Positions 6,763 to 12,854 of a DNA stretch of 13,228 nucleotides are shown piece by piece (position 1 is the first letter of the stretch; the number at the start of each line of letters is the position of its first letter). Both the position numbers and the translations under genes were made by a program. The DNA is from an uncultured Ileibacterium sp. (GTDB lineage: Bacteria; Bacillota; Clostridia; Peptostreptococcales; Anaerovoracaceae). The notes beneath the pieces are model-generated. The model searched no databases and was not told where the DNA came from. It was given only the letters and a program-made list of their open reading frames with translations. The stretch is taken from the NCBI GenBank assembly GCA_902488835.1, contig CABTXQ010000033.1:1-13228 (forward strand), in the 5' to 3' direction.

Positions 6763-7515
6763 CTATCTTCTTTTCAATCCAAATGTAGCTTCAACGTTTT
6801 TACTATCTCCTATCTTTGAATACACGTATGCTATTTTATCGGCTCTCACATCGTACTTATCAGGATCTAACAAATCACTCAGGTAGATATCTATTACATC
6901 TCCAAATTTTGCTTCACTCACATATCTCATATTGATCGATGTGATATTATAATTTTCTATTGATGGTATCACATCGTAAAGCATATCCGGGTATATTGTA
7001 TTGTTGATATGCCCATTTATATCTATTTTTGAATATCTGACCTCAGTTCTTTCAACATGGTTAAATTCAATATCTTTAGGAATTCTAACCCTATTAGGTA
7101 TGTTCATCTCAAGTTTTCTATCTATTGGATAACCTCCGAGATCATATTCATCAGCAAGAACTATTTCTCTAGAATCAATATTAATAAGGCCCCAGACAGC
7201 TGATGCCTTGATTACAACCTCATTGTCTAATATAAATTCATGATATCTGGGATAAATTGCCCCTTTAGATTTTTCACACCACGTATAAACCCTTATTTTA
7301 TCCCATTGCTTGATAGGCTTAAATATTTCAACCGTCATCCTGCTTAAGATAAAAGCTAGTCTTTTTTTATCGTGGAGATCATGGTATCCGACATCGGAGT
7401 CCTTCATCTGAGCTTCCATTGATTCCTGCATATATTGAAAAATGACCGAGGGTTTAATAATAGAGCGAGAATCAATCTCGTATGACCTGACGTCAAAATC
7501 CATTCCATACTTCAT
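6763..7515 (-). CDS. Acyl-ACP thioesterase (FatA/FatB-like, double hotdog)
   Basis: This 250-residue protein has the size and layout of bacterial acyl-acyl carrier protein thioesterases, which hydrolyse acyl-ACP and release free fatty acids. Two hotdog domains are visible: an N-terminal one (about 5-130; PSVIFQYMQESMEAQ, RLAFILSRMTVEI, WDKIRVYTWCEKSKG) and a C-terminal one (about 155-250) with the strongest motif, VRYSKIDINGHINNTIYPDM, carrying D165, N167, H169 and N171, which match the catalytic Asp/Asn/His region of plant and bacterial homologues. There is no signal peptide. The start ATG 7513-7515 follows AAGGAG at 5-6 nt spacing. It is the last gene of the operon, 23 bp after mtnN and just before the terminator. 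Chain-length preference cannot be read from the sequence. A role in lipid turnover or volatile fatty acid output is inference. Confidence 0.88.
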   Translation of the reverse strand: MKYGMDFDVRSYEIDSRSIIKPSVIFQYMQESMEAQMKDSDVGYHDLHDKKRLAFILSRMTVEIFKPIKQWDKIRVYTWCEKSKGAIYPRYHEFILDNEVVIKASAVWGLINIDSREIVLADEYDLGGYPIDRKLEMNIPNRVRIPKDIEFNHVERTEVRYSKIDINGHINNTIYPDMLYDVIPSIENYNITSINMRYVSEAKFGDVIDIYLSDLLDPDKYDVRADKIAYVYSKIGDSKNVEATFGLKRR

Positions 7516-7538
7516 AACATCTCCTTATAGTTTAGCCC

Positions 7539-8258
7539 TTATAAAAGCATAAGTGCACTATTTGTTATTGCTATAGACATATCTGCAGCCTTTTTTTCAA
7601 ATTCCTCAAAAGATGATGGTCCATCTCCATTTGCAAGATCAGATATCACTCTGATTACAACAAATGGTATGCCTGCATATTCGGCACACTGAGCTATAGC
7701 TGCTCCTTCCATTTCGGCAGCACATGCATTAAACTCTTGATAAAGCTCTTCCTTCTTAGCGGTTTCTGCAATAAACTGATCCCCTGATACTATGGTTCCC
7801 CTAAATACGCTGTTATCAATTGCAACCTCAGATGATACCTCTTCAAATAAATTAACGAGCCCTTCGTCTGCCCTGAATCTCGTTGGTTTTTCCCTATCAC
7901 CTTCTTTTGGTATGTGCCCCCTAACATACCCAAAAGGTGTTAGGTCATAATCGTGCTGAATAAGGTATTCACCTATGCATATATCTCCTATTTTGAGATT
8001 TGGGGCGATACCACCTGCTATGCCATTGTTAATAATGGAAGAAACCCGATATCTATCTATCATTATCTGAGCACACCTTGCTGCATTAACCTTTCCAATC
8101 CCAGATTTTGAAATTACAACATCAATCTTTCCTATTCTTCCTTGGTAAAAGTTATTACCGCATATGGATTCACTTCTTAAATTCTCCACTTCAAGAAGTA
8201 ATTTTTCCACCTCAGTATCCATAGCGCCTATGATCCCTATAATGCTGTCATTTTTCAT
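7539..8258 (-). CDS. mtnN: 5'-methylthioadenosine/S-adenosylhomocysteine nucleosidase (Pfs/MtnN)
   Basis: MtnN cleaves adenine from S-adenosylhomocysteine, 5'-methylthioadenosine and 5'-deoxyadenosine, removing inhibitory by-products of SAM-dependent reactions and producing S-ribosylhomocysteine for LuxS. The 239-residue protein matches the family from end to end: GIIGAMDTEVEKL at 8-20 (E16 equals the catalytic-site Glu12 of the E. coli enzyme), SGIGKVNAA, NNGIAGGI, SGDQFI, AAEMEGAAIAQ (E184 equals Glu174, ribose binding) and VISDLANGD (D207 equals the general acid Asp197). Its ATG at 8256-8258 overlaps the end of luxS by 11 bp, so the two are probably translated together. The enzyme is expected to be cytoplasmic. 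Confidence 0.97.
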   Translation of the reverse strand: MKNDSIIGIIGAMDTEVEKLLLEVENLRSESICGNNFYQGRIGKIDVVISKSGIGKVNAARCAQIMIDRYRVSSIINNGIAGGIAPNLKIGDICIGEYLIQHDYDLTPFGYVRGHIPKEGDREKPTRFRADEGLVNLFEEVSSEVAIDNSVFRGTIVSGDQFIAETAKKEELYQEFNACAAEMEGAAIAQCAEYAGIPFVVIRVISDLANGDGPSSFEEFEKKAADMSIAITNSALMLL

Positions 8259-8709
8259 ATGTTAGTCTTGCCTCATTCCAATCAGTTAAAACTTCCTGCA
8301 TTTCATCTGCGATTTTTTTTGCACCTTTAAGATCATGTTCCTTGTAATTGCCGCATTCAGACTCAGATGCCCCAGGTATCTCTCCTGTAAATTCTGATAT
8401 GAACTCAAATGATTTACACACCAGTTTAATCGCTTCTTCCTTAGGTACATCATCTCTCAAAATCATATAAAATCCTGTTCTGCATCCCATGGGCCCTATG
8501 TATATGACACTTTTTGCATACGAAGAATTCCTAAGATATGTGGCAAAGAGATGTTCAAAGCTATGAAGTGCTTTATTATCAAGGTAATCGCCTTTATTTG
8601 GTTCCTTCATCCTTATATCGTAGGTTATAATATCATCATCTATTCTCGAAATATATATTCCCCTCTTTAACTTGTTATGATTTACTTGAAAACTAGCTAT
8701 TTTTTTCAT
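8248..8709 (-). CDS. luxS: S-ribosylhomocysteine lyase LuxS (autoinducer-2 synthesis)
   Basis: LuxS converts S-ribosylhomocysteine to homocysteine and 4,5-dihydroxy-2,3-pentanedione, the precursor of autoinducer-2. At 153 residues it has the family length. The metal site is present: H49 and H53 in ALHSFEHLFATYLRN (with the catalytic Glu E52 between them) and C119 in SECGNYKEHD. The catalytic cysteine is C76 in GPMGCRTGFY. All residues needed for activity are therefore visible. The ATG at 8707-8709 lies 4 bp after the VWA gene stop with an AAAGGG site overlapping that gene's end; mtnN follows with an 11-bp overlap. This puts two consecutive steps of the activated methyl cycle side by side. The role could be mainly metabolic; signalling cannot be judged from this window. 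Confidence 0.97.
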   Translation of the reverse strand: MKKIASFQVNHNKLKRGIYISRIDDDIITYDIRMKEPNKGDYLDNKALHSFEHLFATYLRNSSYAKSVIYIGPMGCRTGFYMILRDDVPKEEAIKLVCKSFEFISEFTGEIPGASESECGNYKEHDLKGAKKIADEMQEVLTDWNEARLTYEK

Positions 8710-8713
8710 AAAA

Positions 8714-9916
8714 TTACCCTTTTCTGATCATCAATTCTTTCATTGCTGACTCAAGACCCTCAGTTGTTAATTGATGCATGCTTATAAGCTCTGATATTAT
8801 AACCTGTGTTTCTGTCCAGTAACTCACGAAATCAGGCACCTGCTCTGGGTTAAGCCATACAAGATGAGGAAAATGTCTTTTGAAGGTTTCAAGCCATGAA
8901 TAACCGCTTATCGATGTGTATTCTCCAGTAAGCCAGTTATAATTTCTTCCGAGAAGCTCCGCTCTATTCATTGCTGCATCCCCAACAATAAGGACCCTGT
9001 ATTCTCCATCGAAGTTATCAAGTACCCATTCCGTATCAACTTCACTTTCAATATTTAAGCTCGGATCTTTCCAAAGCTTATCATATATGCAATTATGGAA
9101 GTAGTAGGTATGAAGTTCCTTGAAGTGGTTGCTCTTTACAGCCGCCTGGAATAAGGTGCTGCATAGCACTGAATAATAGTCCATAGATCCACCGGAGTCC
9201 ATAAGTAAAAGCAGCTTGATAGCATTCTTTCTAGGATGCTTATATCTTATCTTTAAATTGCCCCCGTTGTCACAGGTTGCCCTTATGGTACCGTCGATAT
9301 CGAATTCCCTCTCCGACGTAATAACCTGATTCGAAAGCTGTCTTAAGGTCTTAAATGCGAATTGGAATTGTCTGGTATCCATTGTGCTATCTTTACGAAA
9401 GTCTCTGAATTTCCTCTCGCCGGCAACTGACATTGCAGTTCTATGCCTTGACTCTCCTCCAATCCTTATACCGTTTGGATGCCATCCACTGTTACCGAAT
9501 GGAGAAGTACCTCTTGTGCCTACCCAATATCCTCCTCCGTGATGCTCCTCTTTCTGTTCCTTCAATCTATCCTCAAGTTCCTTTAGGAGGTTTTCTATAT
9601 CCTCAGCCGGATAACCCATTGCCTCGAGATCTTTAATTATCTCCTCTTTATTGTCCATCGGTCTATTTAACCAGTCCATAACTTGAGAAGGGATTTCTCC
9701 ATTAAAAGGCACATCTTTAAAGAACTCCAAGAAGGCCTGATCATATTTATCAAAGTCTGCCTCATGATGTACTATAATCGATCTGCAAAGGTAATAGAAA
9801 TCGCTAAGGCTTGAATTATGAAGGCCGAGTTCAAGTGCCTCTAATAGCGTCATCCATTCATTTAGAGATACTTTAAGTCCCCTTTTTCTGAGTAAAAAGA
9901 AAAATGATACAAACAT
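8714..9916 (-). CDS. VWA domain-containing CoxE-like protein
   Basis: This is a 400-residue protein of the CoxE-like/VWA group that is usually encoded next to a MoxR ATPase; the biochemical role is unknown. The N-terminal part (about 1-115) has the RKRGLKVSLNEWMTLLEAL helix typical of the group. A glycine-rich middle (GGGYWVGTRGTSPFG, 127-141) follows, then a conserved SRHRTAMSV / ERKFRDFR segment. The VWA domain starts near 232 and includes LLLLMDSGGSMDYYS (236-249), FKELHTYYFHNC and VLIVGDAAMNRAEL. The metal-site motif reads DSGGS instead of the canonical DxSxS; related proteins often carry a DxGGS form, so this is probably a family trait. No signal peptide or membrane span is evident, so it should be cytoplasmic. 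It starts at ATG 9914-9916 behind GGGAGA, 18 bp after the MoxR gene, and likely works with that ATPase. Confidence 0.88.
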   Translation of the reverse strand: MFVSFFFLLRKRGLKVSLNEWMTLLEALELGLHNSSLSDFYYLCRSIIVHHEADFDKYDQAFLEFFKDVPFNGEIPSQVMDWLNRPMDNKEEIIKDLEAMGYPAEDIENLLKELEDRLKEQKEEHHGGGYWVGTRGTSPFGNSGWHPNGIRIGGESRHRTAMSVAGERKFRDFRKDSTMDTRQFQFAFKTLRQLSNQVITSEREFDIDGTIRATCDNGGNLKIRYKHPRKNAIKLLLLMDSGGSMDYYSVLCSTLFQAAVKSNHFKELHTYYFHNCIYDKLWKDPSLNIESEVDTEWVLDNFDGEYRVLIVGDAAMNRAELLGRNYNWLTGEYTSISGYSWLETFKRHFPHLVWLNPEQVPDFVSYWTETQVIISELISMHQLTTEGLESAMKELMIRKG

Positions 9917-9934
9917 ATATTTCTCCCGATAAAA

Positions 9935-10747
9935 CTACCTGAGATTATTCTCAAGATTCAAAAGGTCCTTATCCTTCTTGAGAAGCGTTCCGACAAAAGG
10001 TATTCTCGATATTATATCTGCAGTATCGATTCCACCAGCCTTAAGAGCTCTTATCCAGTCGATAAGTTCAGATGTGCTTGGCTTCTTCTCCATTGCGTCG
10101 AGAGACCTTATCCAGTAGAAGGATTTCAATGCCTGATTTAGTAACCCATCTTCCAAATCTTTAAAATGAACATTTAGAATGTCCCTCATTTCCTCCTCAT
10201 CAGGGAAATTAATGTAATGGAATATACATCTTCTTAGAAATGCATCCGGTAATTCCTTCTCCGCATTAGATGTAATTATAACTATTGGTCTATTCTTAGC
10301 CTTTACTGTCTTCTTTATCTCAGGGATATAAAATTCCATCTGATCTAACTCATAAAGAAGGTCGTTAGGAAATTCCAGGTCAGCCTTATCTATCTCATCA
10401 ATCAGCAAGACAACCTGCTCATCAGATTCAAATGCTTCGCCGAGTTTACCCATTGTAATATAATGTGCTATATCATCAACGCCTTTGTTTCCGAACTGGC
10501 TGTCATACAATCTTTGAACAACATCATAGACATAAAGCCCTTCCTGAGCCTTTGTAGTAGATTTTATATTCCATGTTATCAGCTTCTTATCAAGTGAGTC
10601 AGCAATTGCAGCGGCAAGCATGGTCTTTCCTGTACCCGGCTCTCCCTTTATCAAAAGTGGCTTTTCCAGTGTAATTGCCACGTTAACTGCACTCATCAAT
10701 TCTGCCGATGCGACATACCGCTCACTGCCGCTAAATTTGTTCAACAT
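9935..10747 (-). CDS. MoxR-family AAA+ ATPase
   Basis: MoxR ATPases are AAA+ proteins thought to act as chaperones for assembly or metal insertion of partner complexes, together with a VWA protein encoded beside them. This 270-residue protein is essentially one AAA+ module: Walker A GEPGTGKT at 35-42, Walker B VVLLIDEIDKAD at 112-123, sensor-1 in IITSNAEKELPDAF (N161), and an arginine pair LRRC at 171-174 in the arginine-finger region. The helical lid follows to the C-terminus. It is the first gene of the operon; ATG 10745-10747 is preceded by AAGGGGG, and a promoter lies about 30 bp upstream. The client is unknown. Unlike classic MoxR loci, the next genes are luxS and mtnN rather than an obvious metalloenzyme. 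Confidence 0.92.
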   Translation of the reverse strand: MLNKFSGSERYVASAELMSAVNVAITLEKPLLIKGEPGTGKTMLAAAIADSLDKKLITWNIKSTTKAQEGLYVYDVVQRLYDSQFGNKGVDDIAHYITMGKLGEAFESDEQVVLLIDEIDKADLEFPNDLLYELDQMEFYIPEIKKTVKAKNRPIVIITSNAEKELPDAFLRRCIFHYINFPDEEEMRDILNVHFKDLEDGLLNQALKSFYWIRSLDAMEKKPSTSELIDWIRALKAGGIDTADIISRIPFVGTLLKKDKDLLNLENNLR

Positions 10748-10774
10748 ATTGTCCCCCTTTTGATCATCTATAAT

Positions 10775-10804
10775 ATTATATCTTGGATATCCTTAATTTA
10801 TCAC
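10775..10804 (-). promoter_or_regulatory. Candidate promoter of the moxR-vwa-luxS-mtnN-thioesterase operon
   Basis: On the minus strand a perfect TATAAT (10780-10775) is preceded by GTGATA (10804-10799, 4/6 match to TTGACA) with an 18-bp spacer. It lies between the serA terminator and the moxR start, about 28 nt before the ATG, where a promoter is required. The -35 is weak. Confidence 0.55.
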
Positions 10805-10823
10805 TATTAGATTATTCTAACAC

Positions 10824-10868
10824 AAAAAAATATGGCGGAATGAACTTATTGTGAAAATTCATTCCACC
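10824..10868 (-). terminator. Intrinsic terminator of serA
   Basis: On the minus strand an 11-bp stem (arms 10858-10868 and 10834-10844, one G-U pair) encloses a 13-nt loop, followed by ATA and a run of seven T (10824-10830). It begins 40 nt after the serA stop codon. The short ATA before the T-run is slightly off the ideal form, but the stem is strong and well placed. Confidence 0.8.
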
Positions 10869-10907
10869 GTACTTAACTCTATATTTACTCCTAAATATTG
10901 GTTCAAA

Positions 10908-12068
10908 CTAAATCAATCTCGTCCTAATTACACCGTCAATTTTTTTAAGTTTATTGACTATTTCTTTTGATATAACTGAATCTGCATCAAGTACTGTATA
11001 AGCGTATTCCCCTCTTGATTTATTTGTCATGGCAGCAATATTTAATCCTGCATCACCTACTATGCTAGTAAAGTTGTTCAGCATATTATTTGCATTTTTA
11101 TGGAAAATAGTTACCCTTTTATTTGTCTCCCATGGTCCGACCTGACAGTTCGGATAATTTACACTGTTTACAATTGATCCGGTTTCAATATATGCTTGAA
11201 GCTGTTCAACAGCCATAACTGCACAGTTAGCTTCAGCTTCCTTTGTAGACGCTCCAAGGTGAGGCGTTGTTATGCAACCTACATGTCCTGAAACAACTGT
11301 GTTAGGAAAATCTGATACGTATTTACGGACCCTTCCTTCATCAATTGCCCTTATCATGGCCTCTTCATCTACCAGTACATCTCGAGCCATATTCAACACT
11401 ATAACATCTCGTTTCATCATATCTATAGCTTTGCTGTTAATATAGTGCTTTGTTGATTCCATTGCAGGAACATGGATTGTAATGAAATCACATTTTTTGT
11501 AAATCTTCTCTATGTCAGATACATATGTCACCCTGCTTGAAAGATGCCATGCACTATTGACATTTACGTATGGGTCATATCCATACACTTCCATTCCAAG
11601 ATGTACTGCAGCATTTGCAACTCTTACACCTACTGCTCCAAGTCCAATAATGCCAATTTTTTTACCATATAGCTCTGTGCCTGCAAACCTCTTCTTCTCT
11701 TTTTCAGTCATGCCGGCTATCTCTTCATTGGACGCGTTGTCATTCACCCAGCTGATTCCGCCTATTACATCTCTTGTAGCTAGAAGCATACCTGCAATAA
11801 CAAGTTCCTTTACCCCATTTGCATTTGCACCGGGAGTGTTAAATACCACTATGCCTTCATCGGTGCAACGTGATAATGGAATATTATTTACTCCCGCACC
11901 AGCCCTTGCAATTGCAAGTAAATTATCAGAAAAATCCATGTCGTGCATTTTAGCACTTCTTACAATAATTCCTTCAGCTTCCTCTATATTGTCGGTTTTA
12001 CCAAAGTTTTCATTAAACTTTGATGTACCGAGTGAGGCAATATTATTAAGTGTTGCATATTTATACAT
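10908..12068 (-). CDS. serA: D-3-phosphoglycerate dehydrogenase (ACT domain)
   Basis: SerA oxidises 3-phosphoglycerate with NAD to 3-phosphohydroxypyruvate, the first step of serine synthesis. The 386-residue protein has a split substrate domain (RAGAGVNNIP at 55-64), a nucleotide-binding domain with GIIGLGAVG (139-147) and an acidic residue (D165) fitting NAD use, then NMARD (R229, the substrate Arg) and TPHLGAST (H270, the catalytic His). A C-terminal ACT domain (about 317-386) suggests control by serine or another amino acid. Where most family members have a DVFxxEP motif with the catalytic Glu, this protein has YVSDFPN (250-256), a variant I recall from many clostridial SerA proteins; it also has ARD for the usual ARG. 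The ATG at 12066-12068 follows GGAGGG by 6-7 nt. The gene has its own promoter and terminator, and serC is not adjacent. Another 2-hydroxyacid substrate is possible. Confidence 0.9.
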   Translation of the reverse strand: MYKYATLNNIASLGTSKFNENFGKTDNIEEAEGIIVRSAKMHDMDFSDNLLAIARAGAGVNNIPLSRCTDEGIVVFNTPGANANGVKELVIAGMLLATRDVIGGISWVNDNASNEEIAGMTEKEKKRFAGTELYGKKIGIIGLGAVGVRVANAAVHLGMEVYGYDPYVNVNSAWHLSSRVTYVSDIEKIYKKCDFITIHVPAMESTKHYINSKAIDMMKRDVIVLNMARDVLVDEEAMIRAIDEGRVRKYVSDFPNTVVSGHVGCITTPHLGASTKEAEANCAVMAVEQLQAYIETGSIVNSVNYPNCQVGPWETNKRVTIFHKNANNMLNNFTSIVGDAGLNIAAMTNKSRGEYAYTVLDADSVISKEIVNKLKKIDGVIRTRLI

Positions 12069-12114
12069 TATCAGCCCTCCATTAGTTGCTGTTTTTGATT
12101 AAAAGACGTTTTGT

Positions 12115-12142
12115 ATTATAACACAAGGATCAGTCTTTGCAA
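12115..12142 (-). promoter_or_regulatory. Candidate promoter of serA
   Basis: On the minus strand a perfect TATAAT (12120-12115) follows TTGCAA (12142-12137, 4/6 match) with a 16-bp spacer, 46 nt before the serA ATG. The sequence CTTGTGTTATAAT around the -10 partly repeats TTTTGTGTTGCAA around the -35, a direct repeat about 19 bp apart that could be chance or a binding site. I saw no clear terminator for the upstream flavoprotein gene in 12143-12194. Confidence 0.6.
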
Positions 12143-12194
12143 CACAAAACAAGATAATTTAATTTTATTTGTTAGTTTTTACAAAATAGCTCGT

Positions 12195-12734
12195 TTATTT
12201 TATGCTTCTACCCATTTCATATGCCGTTTTTCTTGCAGGATGAGAGTTTATCTCCCCTGCTTCTGTCACGCCACCTGCATATACCTCTCCCATAAGGCTT
12301 GCATCAGGAAAGCATTCGATCCACCCCATAAGTCCATTCTTGGTATTTTTGAATACCTCATCCCCCTCTTCTATCGCAGATGCCAGAAGATATATCTCTT
12401 TGAACTTATACTCTCCATTGTACAGAGGCAGTGTCCTATCCAGAAGTGTCTTCATCTGCCCGCTCATTTCAAAATAGTAAATCGGTGTTGCAAAAACAAT
12501 AACATCAGCAGTTGCCATCCTCTTCACTATCTTTTCAGCATCATCGTCATAAATGCATTTGCCGGAATTTCTACATGTAAAGCACCCAGTGCAGAATTTT
12601 ATATCCTGGTCTGCAAGAGAAATATATTCAACCGTATTGTTATTCTCTCTTGCACCTTGTATAAATTCTTGTGCCATTCCGTCGGAATTGCTAAATTCTC
12701 TGAAGCTGGTCGATATTACAAGTACGCGTTTCAT
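12195..12734 (-). CDS. Flavodoxin-fold NAD(P)H/FMN oxidoreductase with cysteine cluster
   Basis: This small cytoplasmic flavoprotein (179 residues from the chosen start) belongs to the NADPH-dependent FMN reductase/flavodoxin-like superfamily. It opens with VLVISTSFREFSNSD (4-18), the phosphate-binding loop for FMN, and has ATPIYYFEMSGQMKTLLDR in the middle, the usual second flavin-contact region. Between them is a four-cysteine cluster, C48-x2-C51-x2-C54-x5-C60. The same spacing class (CX2CX2CX4-7C) binds a 4Fe-4S cluster in archaeal and clostridial iron-sulfur flavoproteins, but similar cysteines also occur in homologues annotated simply as oxidoreductases. The reading frame extends to GTG 12752, but GGAGG at 12743-12747 is 8 nt before ATG 12734, which I take as the start. 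The electron partners are unknown. It is divergent from the FNT transporter gene. Confidence 0.85.
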   Translation of the reverse strand: MKRVLVISTSFREFSNSDGMAQEFIQGARENNNTVEYISLADQDIKFCTGCFTCRNSGKCIYDDDAEKIVKRMATADVIVFATPIYYFEMSGQMKTLLDRTLPLYNGEYKFKEIYLLASAIEEGDEVFKNTKNGLMGWIECFPDASLMGEVYAGGVTEAGEINSHPARKTAYEMGRSIK

Positions 12735-12790
12735 AACTATTACCTCCGTCACAACCTAATCAATTTTTGTACTGATATTCTATCACATTT

Positions 12791-12836
12791 AATTGAATAA
12801 TATTTTTTTATGTGCTATATTTTTTTATATTCAATT
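12791..12836. repeat. 9-bp inverted repeat flanking the FNT promoter
   Basis: AATTGAATA at 12791-12799 is exactly mirrored by TATTCAATT at 12828-12836. The left arm overlaps the -35 element and the right arm lies at or just after the predicted transcription start of the FNT gene. The separation (28 bp between arms) suits a regulator bridging two half-sites, but the region is very AT-rich, so chance cannot be excluded. T-runs between the arms argue against a stable RNA hairpin. Confidence 0.4.
12793..12821 (+). promoter_or_regulatory. Candidate promoter of the FNT transporter gene
   Basis: TTGAAT (12793-12798, 4/6) and TATATT (12816-12821, 5/6) are separated by 17 bp, with TGC directly before the -10, an extended -10 form. 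Transcription would begin near 12828, giving a leader of roughly 27 nt with an AAAGGAGA ribosome binding site. Confidence 0.6.
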
Positions 12837-12854
12837 GTTAATAAAGGAGAGATC

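Noticed and set aside
11512..12102. 196-codon plus-strand frame opposite serA
   Set aside because: Antisense to a complete SerA; the translation is compositionally biased and resembles no family.
12143..12194. Possible terminator of the flavoprotein gene
   Set aside because: Only short A-T pairing (ATTTTGT/ACAAAT) was found, without a G-C rich stem or proper T-run; serA has its own promoter but separation of the two transcripts is not shown.
12111..12800. 229-codon plus-strand frame opposite the flavoprotein gene
   Set aside because: It crosses the serA promoter and the whole flavoprotein gene in antisense; its Cys/His/Tyr-rich translation is a by-product of the opposite frame.
12836..12842. 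TTGTTAAT near the FNT start as a possible Rex (redox regulator) site
   Set aside because: Only one half resembles the TTGTTAAnnnnTTAACAA palindrome; the second half is missing.
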